Shown: positions 1 through 6,844, counted from the stretch's first letter. The stretch: 10,023 nt of DNA from Gammaproteobacteria bacterium (GCA_010031985.1 RGYP01000045.1:1-10023); one strand, 5' to 3'. Made by a program: numbers and translations. Notes: a model not told the origin generated them from the letters alone.

Positions 1-2
1 CC

Positions 3-422
3 ATGACCGGAACGACTTCGTCCTCGTATGCGGTGCTTGCGAAGCGGGCATCGCGCCTTGCTGGCCGACCCAGCACTTTCAATCTCGCCGTACTGGTGCT
101 CGTCGTCTGGCTGGTGACGGGCCCGCTCTTCGCCTTCAGCGACACCTGGCAACTCGTCATCAATACCGGCACGACGATCGTGACTTTTTTGATGGTGTTT
201 CTGATTCAGAACACGCAGAACCGGGATACCGAAGCACTACACATCAAGCTCGATGAGCTGATTCGCGCCACGCAGGGCGCACACAACGCGCTGCTCGATC
301 TCGAGGAACTCGAGGAGCGTCAGCTCGATGCGTTTCGGGCGCGCTACGTCGCACTCGCAAAAACGGCTCGCGAACAACGCGAGCGCGGCGCCGAGGACAC
401 CGATACGCCCGAAGCGCTTTGA
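3..422 (+). CDS. Low-affinity iron permease family small membrane protein
   Basis: The 139-residue product has a short basic N-terminus, two hydrophobic helices (about residues 27-45 and 50-69), then the segment FLIQNTQNRD (about 66-75) and HIKLDELIRA (about 80-89). Those motifs after a TM hairpin are the hallmark of the bacterial low-affinity iron permease family (Pfam Iron_permease), named after yeast Fet4. The bacterial members are much shorter and their transport role is mostly unproven, so an inner-membrane location is well supported but iron transport is only a family-based guess. The C-terminal 50 residues are charged (EELEERQLDAFRARY) and probably form a cytoplasmic helix or coiled coil. 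The ATG at base 3 gives the usual family length, but only two bases lie upstream, so the ribosome site cannot be checked. It converges on the minus-strand gene run and is unlikely to belong to it. Confidence 0.85.
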   Translation: MTGTTSSSYAVLAKRASRLAGRPSTFNLAVLVLVVWLVTGPLFAFSDTWQLVINTGTTIVTFLMVFLIQNTQNRDTEALHIKLDELIRATQGAHNALLDLEELEERQLDAFRARYVALAKTAREQRERGAEDTDTPEAL

Positions 423-438
423 GCGCGTTGCGGGCTAG

Positions 439-470
439 TGGTTTCGGGCTACTGTGGTTTCGGGCTACTG
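439..470. repeat. Perfect tandem duplication of a 16-bp unit at a convergent gene end
   Basis: TGGTTTCGGGCTACTG occurs twice in direct succession (439-454 and 455-470) without mismatch. A degraded related stretch, CGGGCTAGTG, lies just before at 431-440. The second copy contains the TAG stop and last Gln codon of the minus-strand oxidoreductase, so the unit looks like a slippage copy of that gene's 3' end. The 42-base gap 423-464 between the two convergent stop codons is filled mostly by this repeat. It does not form a convincing hairpin with a U-run. Confidence 0.85.
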
Positions 471-1487
471 GCGGATGACCGGCTCGGCACCGACGCGGAC
501 CAGCGCCTTGCCGAAGTTTTGACCGCGCATGAGGCGGCAGAAAGCCTCGGGTGCGCGCGACAAACTTTCGGTGACGTCGTCGCGCCAGGTGAAACTGCCT
601 TCGCGAATCCAGCGCGACAGCACGCGCTGCATCTCCGAAAATTTGTGCATGTGGTCGTAGACCACGAGCCCCTTCATCGTGGCCCGCGCGCCGACGATGG
701 GTCCCAACCAAGGCCCCGGCGGCGGAGTGTCCATGCTGTAGGCCTCGATCATGCCGCAGAGCACGATGCGCGCGCCCATCGCGAGATTGCGCGTCACCGC
801 CTCGAGCGTGCTGCCACCGACGTTGTCGAAATAGACATCGATGCCGTCCGGGCACGCGGCCTTGAGCGCAGCGACCAAATCGCCGTCTTTGTAGTTGACG
901 CAGGCCTCGAAGCCAAGTGCACGGACGGCGTACTCGCACTTTTCTTTGGAGCCGGCAATGCCGACGACTCGTGCGCCCATGTGGCGCGCAATTTGTCCAG
1001 CTGCGCAGCCGACTGGCCCGGTGCATGCGGAGACCACGAACGTTTGCCCCGGCAAAGGCGCTGCCAAAAACACGGTGCCGGCATACGCCGTCATGCCAGG
1101 CATGCCGAGCACACCGAGCGCAGTCGCGATCGGCGCCAAGCTTGGGTCGATTCGCCGCACGCCCTGCCCCGCGCTCACGGCGTACTGCTGCCACCCGTTA
1201 CGGACCGCGACGATGTCGCCCGGCTTGTAGTCGGCGTGATGCGACTCGATGACTTCGGCGACGGTCTCGCCCACCATCACATCGCCCGGAGCCAGCCGAT
1301 CCTGATAGATCTGGCTGTTCTTCATGACGTTTCGATAGTAGGGATCGAGCGACAGGTAGACCGTTCGCGAGAGGAACTGCCCCGGCCCCGGGGCCGGAAT
1401 CGCCGTTTCATCCGCGCCGAAGTCCTCGGGAACCGGAAGGCCCCGAGGACTGCGCGCGAACGTGATGCGTTGGTTTCGGTCGCTCAA
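465..1487 (-). CDS. NADP-dependent oxidoreductase, MDR superfamily (CurA/PTGR/LTB4-dehydrogenase type)
   Basis: This is a cytoplasmic enzyme of 340 residues, the normal length for zinc-free medium-chain reductases that reduce alpha,beta-unsaturated ketones or aldehydes with NADPH. It starts with the family's N-terminal pattern (SDRNQRITFARSPRGLP) and the substrate-domain strand YLSLDPYYRNVM (about 44-55). MPGMTAYAG follows at 129-137, the nucleotide-binding loop SACTGPVGCAAGQIA at about 153-167, DNVGG at 221-225 and GQNFGK at 332-337. No catalytic-zinc cysteine/histidine set is seen. The start is a TTG (1487-1485) whose last two bases are shared with the upstream peroxiredoxin's TGA stop in a TTGA overlap of 4 bases. 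This start keeps the conserved N-terminus, and the next in-frame Met is over 50 residues in. Translation is therefore probably coupled to the peroxiredoxin. The exact substrate is unknown; an enone or quinone-like intermediate of the pathway is possible. Confidence 0.9.
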   Translation of the reverse strand: MSDRNQRITFARSPRGLPVPEDFGADETAIPAPGPGQFLSRTVYLSLDPYYRNVMKNSQIYQDRLAPGDVMVGETVAEVIESHHADYKPGDIVAVRNGWQQYAVSAGQGVRRIDPSLAPIATALGVLGMPGMTAYAGTVFLAAPLPGQTFVVSACTGPVGCAAGQIARHMGARVVGIAGSKEKCEYAVRALGFEACVNYKDGDLVAALKAACPDGIDVYFDNVGGSTLEAVTRNLAMGARIVLCGMIEAYSMDTPPPGPWLGPIVGARATMKGLVVYDHMHKFSEMQRVLSRWIREGSFTWRDDVTESLSRAPEAFCRLMRGQNFGKALVRVGAEPVIRQ

Positions 1488-1966
1488 AGTTGACCGAGCA
1501 CGTACTCGGCGCTCGAAACTTCGAACTTGCCCGGCGCCTCGACGTTGACCTGCGTGGCAACGCCGTTCTTGGCGATGATCGCAAAGCGCTGACCGCGCAT
1601 GCCCATGCCGAAACCACGCGCGTCGAGTTCGAGACCGAGCGCACGTGCGTAGTCGCCATTGCCGTCGGCAAGCATCGCCACTTTGTCGCCGACGTTGCTG
1701 GCCTTGCCCCAGGCATTCATCACGAACATGTCGTTGACGGAGACGCAGACGATGGCGTCGACGCCTTTGGCCTTGAAGGCATCCGCATGTTGTACGAAGC
1801 CCGGCAGGTGCTTGGCATCGCAGGTCGGGGTGAACGCCCCCGGCACCGAGAACAGCACCACGGTCTTGCCCGCAAACAACGCCTCGGCGCTCACTTCCTT
1901 CGGGCCCTCGGCGGTCATTTGCTTGAACGTGCCCGCGGGCATCTTGTCACCGGCCTTGATGGTCAT
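1484..1966 (-). CDS. Peroxiredoxin, Prx5-type (AhpC/TSA superfamily, redoxin)
   Basis: This 160-residue thiol peroxidase reduces hydrogen peroxide and organic peroxides. The active-site motif PGAFTPTC (42-49) supplies the peroxidatic Cys49, followed by KHLPGF as is usual for the Prx5 group. The strand IVCVSVNDMFVMNAW (about 72-86) carries a second cysteine, Cys74, which is common in bacterial members but is not clearly a resolving cysteine. Arg127 in MRGQRFAI (123-130) matches the conserved active-site Arg. No glutaredoxin domain is fused, so it probably draws electrons from glutaredoxin or thioredoxin. There is no signal peptide. It has a good Shine-Dalgarno sequence 7 bases before the ATG. 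It lies 49 bases downstream of the amidohydrolase and overlaps the oxidoreductase start by 4 bases. A housekeeping antioxidant role, or protection from peroxide made by this locus, are both possible. Confidence 0.95.
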   Translation of the reverse strand: MTIKAGDKMPAGTFKQMTAEGPKEVSAEALFAGKTVVLFSVPGAFTPTCDAKHLPGFVQHADAFKAKGVDAIVCVSVNDMFVMNAWGKASNVGDKVAMLADGNGDYARALGLELDARGFGMGMRGQRFAIIAKNGVATQVNVEAPGKFEVSSAEYVLGQL

Positions 1967-1973
1967 GGAATCG

Positions 1974-1979
1974 CTCCTT
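1974..1979 (-). promoter_or_regulatory. Ribosome binding site of the peroxiredoxin gene
   Basis: AAGGAG on the minus strand, 7 bases before the ATG at 1966. It is one of the clearest Shine-Dalgarno sequences in the minus-strand run and supports independent, efficient initiation of the peroxiredoxin. Confidence 0.75.
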
Positions 1980-2015
1980 GATGAAAACTGTTCGCTATCT
2001 TACCGCGCGAAACTC

Positions 2016-3560
2016 TCAACCGTAGGGTCGATGCAGATATTGGCCTGCAGGTTTACCGACGGGCTTGCCGTTGTCGTAGATCAGGCGACCGCGCAGGTAA
2101 GTGCTCGTCACGGTGGCGGACATCTCCATACCTTCGAAGACCGAATAACCCTGATCGGACTCGGAGGTCTTGTTACCGGCAACGAAGCTCTTGTTGGGAT
2201 CGACCAGGACGATGTCGGCATCGAAACCCGGCGCGATGTCGCCCTTGCCTTTGAGGCCAAAGCGGCGAGCCGCGGTCCACGAGGTCAACTCGGCGATCCG
2301 GTTGTACGACAGGCCCCGCGGCTTGCCCTCGGTGATGAGCGCCGACAGCATGAACTCGGTGCCGCCAAAACCGGACTTCGCCATGAAGATGTTTTTCTTG
2401 TCCTTTTTGCCGAGCTTCATCTCGGCGCGGCAACACGCGTGATCGGAGCAAACCCAATCGAGTTCGCCATCGAGCAGCGCCTCCCAAAGAAACTCGACGT
2501 CGGCGCGCGAGCGGATCGGTGGATTCACCTTGGCGAGATTGCCGACCTTGGCATCGTAGTCGAGACACAGGTGCGCAATGGTCACCTCGCGGCGGAAATT
2601 CACGTGCGGAAATGCCTTCTTCATTTTCATCGCCGCCTCGACCGCCTTGCGCGAAGTGAGATGCAGCAGGTTGATGTTGGGGCAGTTGGTCTCGTGCGCA
2701 AGGTACGACGCGATGGTGATTGCGAGCCCCTCGGAGTGCGGCGGCCGTGCCGCGCTGTAGGCCCGCAAGCCCGTCAGCGGTCGGCAGTCGATGCACTCGG
2801 GGTCGTGGGTCTCACCGGTCAAGTAGGTGTCGAGATCGGTGACCTTCGCGCCGCCCTCGACCATGCGCGTGTAGGCACTCAGGATGTCGGCAAGTTCGCA
2901 GTGCAAACTGACCGAGATGGAATCTTTGATCTTGGGATTGCGCAACATGGCACGATGTACGCCGCGCATCACGAACTCGAAGTGTGCGATGTCGTACTTC
3001 TCGTCCTCGCCGATCATCAGGAACTCGCGCTGAGAGTTGGACGCGCCGTGCAGGCCGTAGCCGCCGTAGAACATGAAAATCTTGAACGAGGTGACGCCGA
3101 ATTTGTTGATCAGCATGTCGATCTCGCCGATGTGCGTACGATCGAGCGGCGCAAGGTGATAGGCGTAATCGACCCAGAAGTTGTCTTTCGAAGCGGCCAA
3201 AACCTCGGGATACACCTCGGCGTAAGGACCGCCGCGCTCCATGTAATAGCCACCGGTGCGCATGTAATTGAGGCTGGAAGTCACGCCGCCCTGCGCAGCC
3301 GCCAGACTCTCGCTGCGGGCGTCCTCCGACAGCGGTCCGTAGATGCCGGTATGCATGTGCGGGTCGACCAAGCCCGGAAAGGCCAGCTTGTTTTTGCCGT
3401 CGACGACTTCGCGCGCCTCGCCGGCCGCGATGCCCTTCGCGAGCTTCACGACCTTGCCGTTGCTGACGGCGATGTCGAGTTTTTCGACGGTGGTCTTGCG
3501 CGGACGGACCACGCGCACGTTCTTGATCAGCAAGTCGTATTTCTTGGGCTTCTCGGCCAT
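2016..3560 (-). CDS. Cyclic amidohydrolase of the hydantoinase/dihydropyrimidinase/dihydroorotase family
   Basis: This 514-residue metal-dependent amidohydrolase is predicted to hydrolyse a cyclic amide, imide or ureide ring in the cytoplasm. All ligands expected for a binuclear TIM-barrel site are visible: His68 and His70 (VDPHMH), the carboxylated-lysine candidate Lys160 (TSFKIFM), His220 (SLHCE), His300 (LLHLTS) and Asp373 (CSDHACC). Tyr165, five residues after Lys160, occupies the position of the substrate-orienting Tyr of dihydropyrimidinases (Tyr155 in numbering where Lys is 150). The His68-Lys160 distance (92) also fits that group. The beta-sandwich halves are at about 1-60 and 430-514 (GDIAPGFDADIVLVD). 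The His220-His300 interval (80) is longer than in typical dihydropyrimidinases and holds PECIDC (254-259). The ATG follows AGGTG at short spacing. It lies 97 bases after the SUMF1-type gene. The exact substrate is unknown; hydantoin, dihydropyrimidine, allantoin or a pathway-specific lactam are all possible. Confidence 0.9.
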   Translation of the reverse strand: MAEKPKKYDLLIKNVRVVRPRKTTVEKLDIAVSNGKVVKLAKGIAAGEAREVVDGKNKLAFPGLVDPHMHTGIYGPLSEDARSESLAAAQGGVTSSLNYMRTGGYYMERGGPYAEVYPEVLAASKDNFWVDYAYHLAPLDRTHIGEIDMLINKFGVTSFKIFMFYGGYGLHGASNSQREFLMIGEDEKYDIAHFEFVMRGVHRAMLRNPKIKDSISVSLHCELADILSAYTRMVEGGAKVTDLDTYLTGETHDPECIDCRPLTGLRAYSAARPPHSEGLAITIASYLAHETNCPNINLLHLTSRKAVEAAMKMKKAFPHVNFRREVTIAHLCLDYDAKVGNLAKVNPPIRSRADVEFLWEALLDGELDWVCSDHACCRAEMKLGKKDKKNIFMAKSGFGGTEFMLSALITEGKPRGLSYNRIAELTSWTAARRFGLKGKGDIAPGFDADIVLVDPNKSFVAGNKTSESDQGYSVFEGMEMSATVTSTYLRGRLIYDNGKPVGKPAGQYLHRPYG

Positions 3561-3657
3561 GGGGCACCTGTCGGTAAAAATCGGCTGGAATTATGCAGAA
3601 GGCTTCGCTCGCTCGACGGCTCGCCAGATCGAACGTCTACGCTACGGGCGGCGAGCG
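3561..3657 (-). other. Largest gap within the minus-strand run; possible weak internal promoter
   Basis: These 97 bases separate the SUMF1-type stop from the amidohydrolase start. On the minus strand CATAAT (3595-3590) matches five of six bases of a -10 box, but no convincing -35 is found 16-18 bases upstream. AGGTG stands a few bases before the amidohydrolase ATG. No hairpin with a T-run is visible. The three downstream genes could therefore be transcribed by read-through, from a weak local promoter, or both. Confidence 0.3.
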
Positions 3658-4605
3658 TCAGTCCAAATCTCTCGCCACGCGAAATCCGAAATAACTGTAT
3701 CGGGCATCGACGGGATCGCGGCCGCGAAAGGTCAGTCGATTGCGACTCGGGCGGGTCATCCAACCGCCACCCCGTACCGTCCATTTAGCGCATTCGAATC
3801 CACCCGCCACCGCGCTGCCGTCACGGGGCGTGGCCTCGTAGGTTTCGCGGTAGCAGTCGGCAGTCCATTCCCAGACGTTGCCGATCATGTCGTGCAGGCC
3901 CCAGGCATTCGGTTTGAAGCGCGCGACCGGTGCGAGTTCGGCATAGCCATCCTCGCAGTCGACATAGCCCCATCCGAAGTCGAGCTGTCGACGCGCGCTG
4001 CGATCGTAGGCGTTGGCATGCTCGCAGCCGAGATCGGCGTTACTCCCCCAGGGGTAGATTCCGCGGCTTCCGGCACGCGCGGCGTACTCCCATTCCGCCT
4101 CGCTCGGCAATCGGTACGCCTTACCCGAGACCCGCGAGAGCCACGCGGCATAGGCGCGCGCATCGCCGTGGCCGACGCAGACCACGGGCATGTCCTCGGT
4201 TAGCGGCGCAATGAAACCGGGCGCTTGCCAGCCGGCATCGCTGCGCTCTTCCCACCCCACACGTTCGCCCTTGACGATCGTGCTCGATTGCACGCGACAA
4301 CCTGAAGCCACCTGATATCCGGTGGCAGCGACGAACTTGCGGAAATCGGCGACCGTGACCTCGGTGCGCGCGAGCGCGAAGGCACGAATGGCAACTTCGT
4401 GAATCGGCCCCTCGGAGCGGCCGACCTCGCCATCGTCCGAACCCATCATGAACCGACCGCGAGGCACGACCACGAGCTCCGGACAGTCGGCGCAGTCGCG
4501 AATCGTGATGGGTGAAGCGGCCGAGACCCGCATCGGCAGCAGCCCCGCAAAGATCGCCAAGCAAAGAATTCGAACGAGCAGGGTCATCGGCAGTGACACC
4601 GCCAT
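3658..4605 (-). CDS. Exported SUMF1/FGE-fold protein lacking the catalytic cysteines
   Basis: This 315-residue protein has an N-terminal signal peptide (hydrophobic stretch about 8-24, likely cleavage near VSAA at 27-30), so it is probably periplasmic. The mature part is one sulfatase-modifying-factor domain: DCADCPELVVVPRG then RFMMGS (37-56), TEVTVADFRKFV (81-92), RLPSEAEWEYAARAG (165-179), GNVWEWTADCY (242-252), VRGGGW (277-282) and a final GFRVARD (307-313). True formylglycine-generating enzymes bind copper through a Cys pair in a WLCHxSYCNRYR-like segment. Here the matching stretch is WMTRPSRNR (282-290) with no cysteine, so sulfatase activation is unlikely. Known non-FGE members of the fold include PvdO and EgtB-like proteins. 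Its role here is unknown. The ATG at 4605 is preceded by GAGG-like sequence and lies 5 bases after the regulator's stop; Met7 (4587) is an alternative start. Confidence 0.85.
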   Translation of the reverse strand: MAVSLPMTLLVRILCLAIFAGLLPMRVSAASPITIRDCADCPELVVVPRGRFMMGSDDGEVGRSEGPIHEVAIRAFALARTEVTVADFRKFVAATGYQVASGCRVQSSTIVKGERVGWEERSDAGWQAPGFIAPLTEDMPVVCVGHGDARAYAAWLSRVSGKAYRLPSEAEWEYAARAGSRGIYPWGSNADLGCEHANAYDRSARRQLDFGWGYVDCEDGYAELAPVARFKPNAWGLHDMIGNVWEWTADCYRETYEATPRDGSAVAGGFECAKWTVRGGGWMTRPSRNRLTFRGRDPVDARYSYFGFRVARDLD

Positions 4606-4610
4606 TGTCC

Positions 4611-5384
4611 TCAGCCTCGCGCTTCGAGCTGCATGTGGTACTGATAGGCATCGGCACGATAAAGGGCGACGACGCGCTCGACCGGTCGGTCGTTGCCGTC
4701 GAACACCGTGCGCGCCAAGCGCAACAGCGGGGCACCGACCTCGATCTCGAGCGCCTTCGCCGCCTCGACACCCGCGAGCGTGGCGCCGATGTATTGATCG
4801 GCTCGGGCCAGCGTGATCCCGGCCGTACCCAGCAACTCGAACATCGGCTGTCGCACCATCTCTGCGGCATTGACGAGCCTCGCGACGTCGAGCGGCACGT
4901 AAGTGGTGATGAGTCCGAGCGGCGCGCCCTGCACGGCGCGCACGTGGGTGGCTCGTTGCACGAGCTCGCCGTCATCGAGCAGCAGCGCAGCGCGCGTCTC
5001 GTCGTCGGGTGAGACCTCGATGATCCGCAGTTCGAGCACTTCGGTAGCGGCGGCGAACCCTGCCACGCGACTGCGCACCTGATCGAGATCGGCCGAGGCC
5101 GCCGCACGCGAGGCGGACAATTGGACGAACGTGCCCCGCCCCTGCTGGCGCACCAGCCAACCCTCGCGACAAAGATTGTCGATCGCCTTGCGCACCGTGA
5201 TCCGCGACACCTCGAAGATGTCGCAGAGCTGAGGCTCCGTCGGGATGCGATCGCCTGCCTTGTAGGTACCGTCGCGCACCCAGCTGCGCAGCGTGACGTA
5301 CACCTGGTGATAGCGCGGCGAAGCGATCGAACGCAGCGCGCCATTGGCACCATCATGTTTTTTTTCTGTCGTTTTTTGCACCAT
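4611..5384 (-). CDS. GntR family transcriptional regulator, HutC subfamily (wHTH + UTRA)
   Basis: This 257-residue DNA-binding regulator has a winged helix-turn-helix at about 24-87: YHQVYVTLRSWVRDG, then YKAGDRIPTEPQLCDIF, then EVSRITVRKAIDNL, and a wing ending GWLVRQQGRGTFV. A UTRA effector-binding domain follows (about 95-257), with PLGLITTYVP (155-164) and a final DAYQYHMQLEARG, as in HutC-type proteins that sense small ligands and usually act as repressors. The ATG at 5384-5382 shares its A with the upstream SDR's TGA (TGATG), suggesting translational coupling. A longer upstream frame exists but is antisense-like sequence inside the SDR gene. The first nine codons hold A6 and A8 runs, odd for this GC-rich region. 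Being co-transcribed with the pathway, it probably controls this operon, its own synthesis and perhaps the divergent receptor. Confidence 0.92.
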   Translation of the reverse strand: MVQKTTEKKHDGANGALRSIASPRYHQVYVTLRSWVRDGTYKAGDRIPTEPQLCDIFEVSRITVRKAIDNLCREGWLVRQQGRGTFVQLSASRAAASADLDQVRSRVAGFAAATEVLELRIIEVSPDDETRAALLLDDGELVQRATHVRAVQGAPLGLITTYVPLDVARLVNAAEMVRQPMFELLGTAGITLARADQYIGATLAGVEAAKALEIEVGAPLLRLARTVFDGNDRPVERVVALYRADAYQYHMQLEARG

Positions 5385-6112
5385 CAGTCGAGCACCAATC
5401 CGCCTGACACGTTCATCACCGTGCCCGTCACGAAAGCCGCCGCCGGACTCGTGAGGTAGTCGATGGCGTGAGCCACGTGTGCGGGTTCGCCGATCGCACC
5501 GAGGGGAACAGCGCTTTTGAGTCGGTCGACGGTTTCGGCCGAAAAGCGACCGGTCACCATCGGGGTGGCGATCGGCCCAGGCGCGAGACAGTTCACGCGG
5601 ATGCCCTCGGCGGCCCATTCCTTGGCGAGGTAGCGCGCCAGATTGATGATACCGGCCTTGGCGACCGCATACGCCGGGCCCGAGAGTGCACTGCCACCAT
5701 TGCGCCCGTTGGTGGAGGACGTCAGCGTCAAGGTGCCGCGAGTTGCCGCGAGGGCGGCATGGGTCGCCTTGGCGATCAAAAACGCCGACGTCAGATTGGT
5801 GTCGAGCACCTGCTGCCAAGCCTCGCGACTGACCTCAGCGAGCGGCCCACGGCCCGCGACGCCGGCCAGATGGACGACGTGATCGAGCCGACCGAGTTCA
5901 CCGAGCACGCGCGCAACGACTGCGGCGATGGCCACCTCGTCGGTGACGTCGAGACTCGCCACGGTGAGTGGTGCGCCGCAGGGAATCTCGGCGAGCGCCC
6001 GATCGGTCGCGACCACCCGCATGCCGCGTTCGCGCAAGCGCGCCACAGTCGCCCGCCCGAGGCCGCCCGCAGCCCCGGTAATCAACGCAACCGGTGTCCC
6101 CGGCGTAGCCAC
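5384..6112 (-). CDS. Short-chain dehydrogenase/reductase (SDR, classical type)
   Basis: This 242-residue classical SDR is a cytoplasmic NAD(P)-dependent alcohol dehydrogenase or ketoreductase. Its motifs are TGAAGGLG (12-19) for the cofactor loop, Asp37 in VVATDR (an acidic residue favouring NAD over NADP), LAGVAG (82-87) in place of the usual NNAG, and the active-site Asn106 (DTNLTS). The catalytic serine is in TSS (131-133), Tyr148 and Lys152 lie in AYAVAKAG, and PGPIATPM follows at 178-185. It ends with the normal dimer-forming segment (VTGTVMNVSGGLVLD). The start is a GTG at 6112, chosen because it places the glycine motif at the normal distance and lies 6 bases after the upstream stop. 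The next gene's ATG overlaps its stop by one base. The substrate is unknown; a hydroxyl or carbonyl intermediate of the same pathway is the likely target. Confidence 0.93.
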   Translation of the reverse strand: MATPGTPVALITGAAGGLGRATVARLRERGMRVVATDRALAEIPCGAPLTVASLDVTDEVAIAAVVARVLGELGRLDHVVHLAGVAGRGPLAEVSREAWQQVLDTNLTSAFLIAKATHAALAATRGTLTLTSSTNGRNGGSALSGPAYAVAKAGIINLARYLAKEWAAEGIRVNCLAPGPIATPMVTGRFSAETVDRLKSAVPLGAIGEPAHVAHAIDYLTSPAAAFVTGTVMNVSGGLVLD

Positions 6113-6118
6113 GGTCGA

Positions 6119-6835
6119 TCAGGCCGCCTTGCGAGTGACCAACTGGGCGTGGATCCCATCGAGCATCGAGAAACGCATCTCGGCCGAGGCGCGTACCGCG
6201 GCGATCGCGCGCTCCTGCAACGCGGGCGACGTGGCGTAGCGATCGGTGAGTTCGAGCCCGACGTGCGCGTGCTCCGTGTCGCCCTCGATGTGGACGATGA
6301 AGAATTCGAGATCGTCGTCGCTGAATCCCATCTTTTGCATGGCCGCAACGTACTTCGGATAGAGCGTCGGCAATTGACCCTCGAGCGCCACCATGATGCC
6401 CGCGCAGGACTCTCCGAGCGGCCGAATCGTCGACAGCTCCCAGATCCACGAGCGCATCGCGCGGGTCGTCGGCAGTACCTCGCCGTTTTGCTCGGCCCGC
6501 AGCATGCGCTCGTCACTCACGCCGCAGGCGCGCGCGAATTTGCGCAGCAAATCCGGGTGCCGCTTTTCAGGACAGGCCGGCATTTCTTCGCCCAACAAAT
6601 TTTCGAGCAGGTGCTGCCGGGCATCGAGATCGGGCAAACGCGCATAGAGCGCCGCGAACTGCTGCGGAATCGGGTCGATGTAGTAAAAGTGCTGAATTGC
6701 CCATTCACCGAGTTGCGCCCGCGACAGCTCGCCCGCCGCCCAGGCGCGACTGAATGGATGCCCGCCGCCATGCTTGGGTTGGCGTGCCGCCTCGAGGGCT
6801 GCAAAGAAATCTTTCTGGTTCAGCATCACGCTCAT
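6119..6835 (-). CDS. PqqC/TenA-like haem-oxygenase-fold protein, probable iron-containing oxidase (HDO/CADD-like)
   Basis: From this start the product has 238 residues, almost entirely helical, matching the PqqC/TENA-THI4/iron-containing redox enzyme family. EWAIQHFYYIDPIP (44-57) resembles the PqqC helix WxxNRYYYQxxIP. The putative metal ligands resemble haem-oxygenase-like diiron oxidases: Glu83 or Glu84 (LLGEEMP), His93 (KRHPDLL), and His172, Asp176 and His179 in HIEGDTEH. The H-x3-D-x2-H spacing is that of CADD and SznF, and Glu83-His93 matches the ten-residue step in SznF. The first-helix glutamate expected in that group is not obvious: Glu44 is nearby, while Gln48/His49 sit closer to the expected place. 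Such enzymes oxygenate, cleave or decarboxylate small molecules. The chosen ATG (6835) has GAGGAG 9 bases upstream; another ATG at 6859 has no ribosome site. No pqq genes lie nearby, so this is not standard PqqC. Confidence 0.85.
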   Translation of the reverse strand: MSVMLNQKDFFAALEAARQPKHGGGHPFSRAWAAGELSRAQLGEWAIQHFYYIDPIPQQFAALYARLPDLDARQHLLENLLGEEMPACPEKRHPDLLRKFARACGVSDERMLRAEQNGEVLPTTRAMRSWIWELSTIRPLGESCAGIMVALEGQLPTLYPKYVAAMQKMGFSDDDLEFFIVHIEGDTEHAHVGLELTDRYATSPALQERAIAAVRASAEMRFSMLDGIHAQLVTRKAA

Positions 6836-6844
6836 GGTTTCCAA

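Noticed and set aside
423..464. Bidirectional intrinsic terminator between the convergent genes
   Set aside because: The gap is mainly a direct repeat; no stable GC hairpin followed by a T-run could be drawn on either strand.
439..470. CRISPR-like or mobile-element repeat
   Set aside because: There are only two abutting copies with no spacers, no cas genes, no transposase and no terminal inverted repeats.
3590..3597. ATTATGCA shared with the left arm of the inverted repeat at 8333-8343, as a second regulator site
   Set aside because: Only eight bases match, there is no paired right arm nearby, and the match may be chance.
1659..3788. Long plus-strand open frame (709 codons) opposite the amidohydrolase and peroxiredoxin
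   Set aside because: It is antisense to two genes with clear catalytic motifs, its translation has no recognisable domain, and long antisense frames are expected in GC-rich coding DNA.
3658..4605. Calling the SUMF1-domain protein a sulfatase-activating formylglycine-generating enzyme
   Set aside because: The copper-binding cysteine pair is absent and there is no sulfatase gene in the window.
6119..6835. Naming the haem-oxygenase-fold protein PqqC or TenA
   Set aside because: There is no pqq or thiamine gene context, and it has an H-x3-D-x2-H metal motif not expected of cofactorless PqqC.
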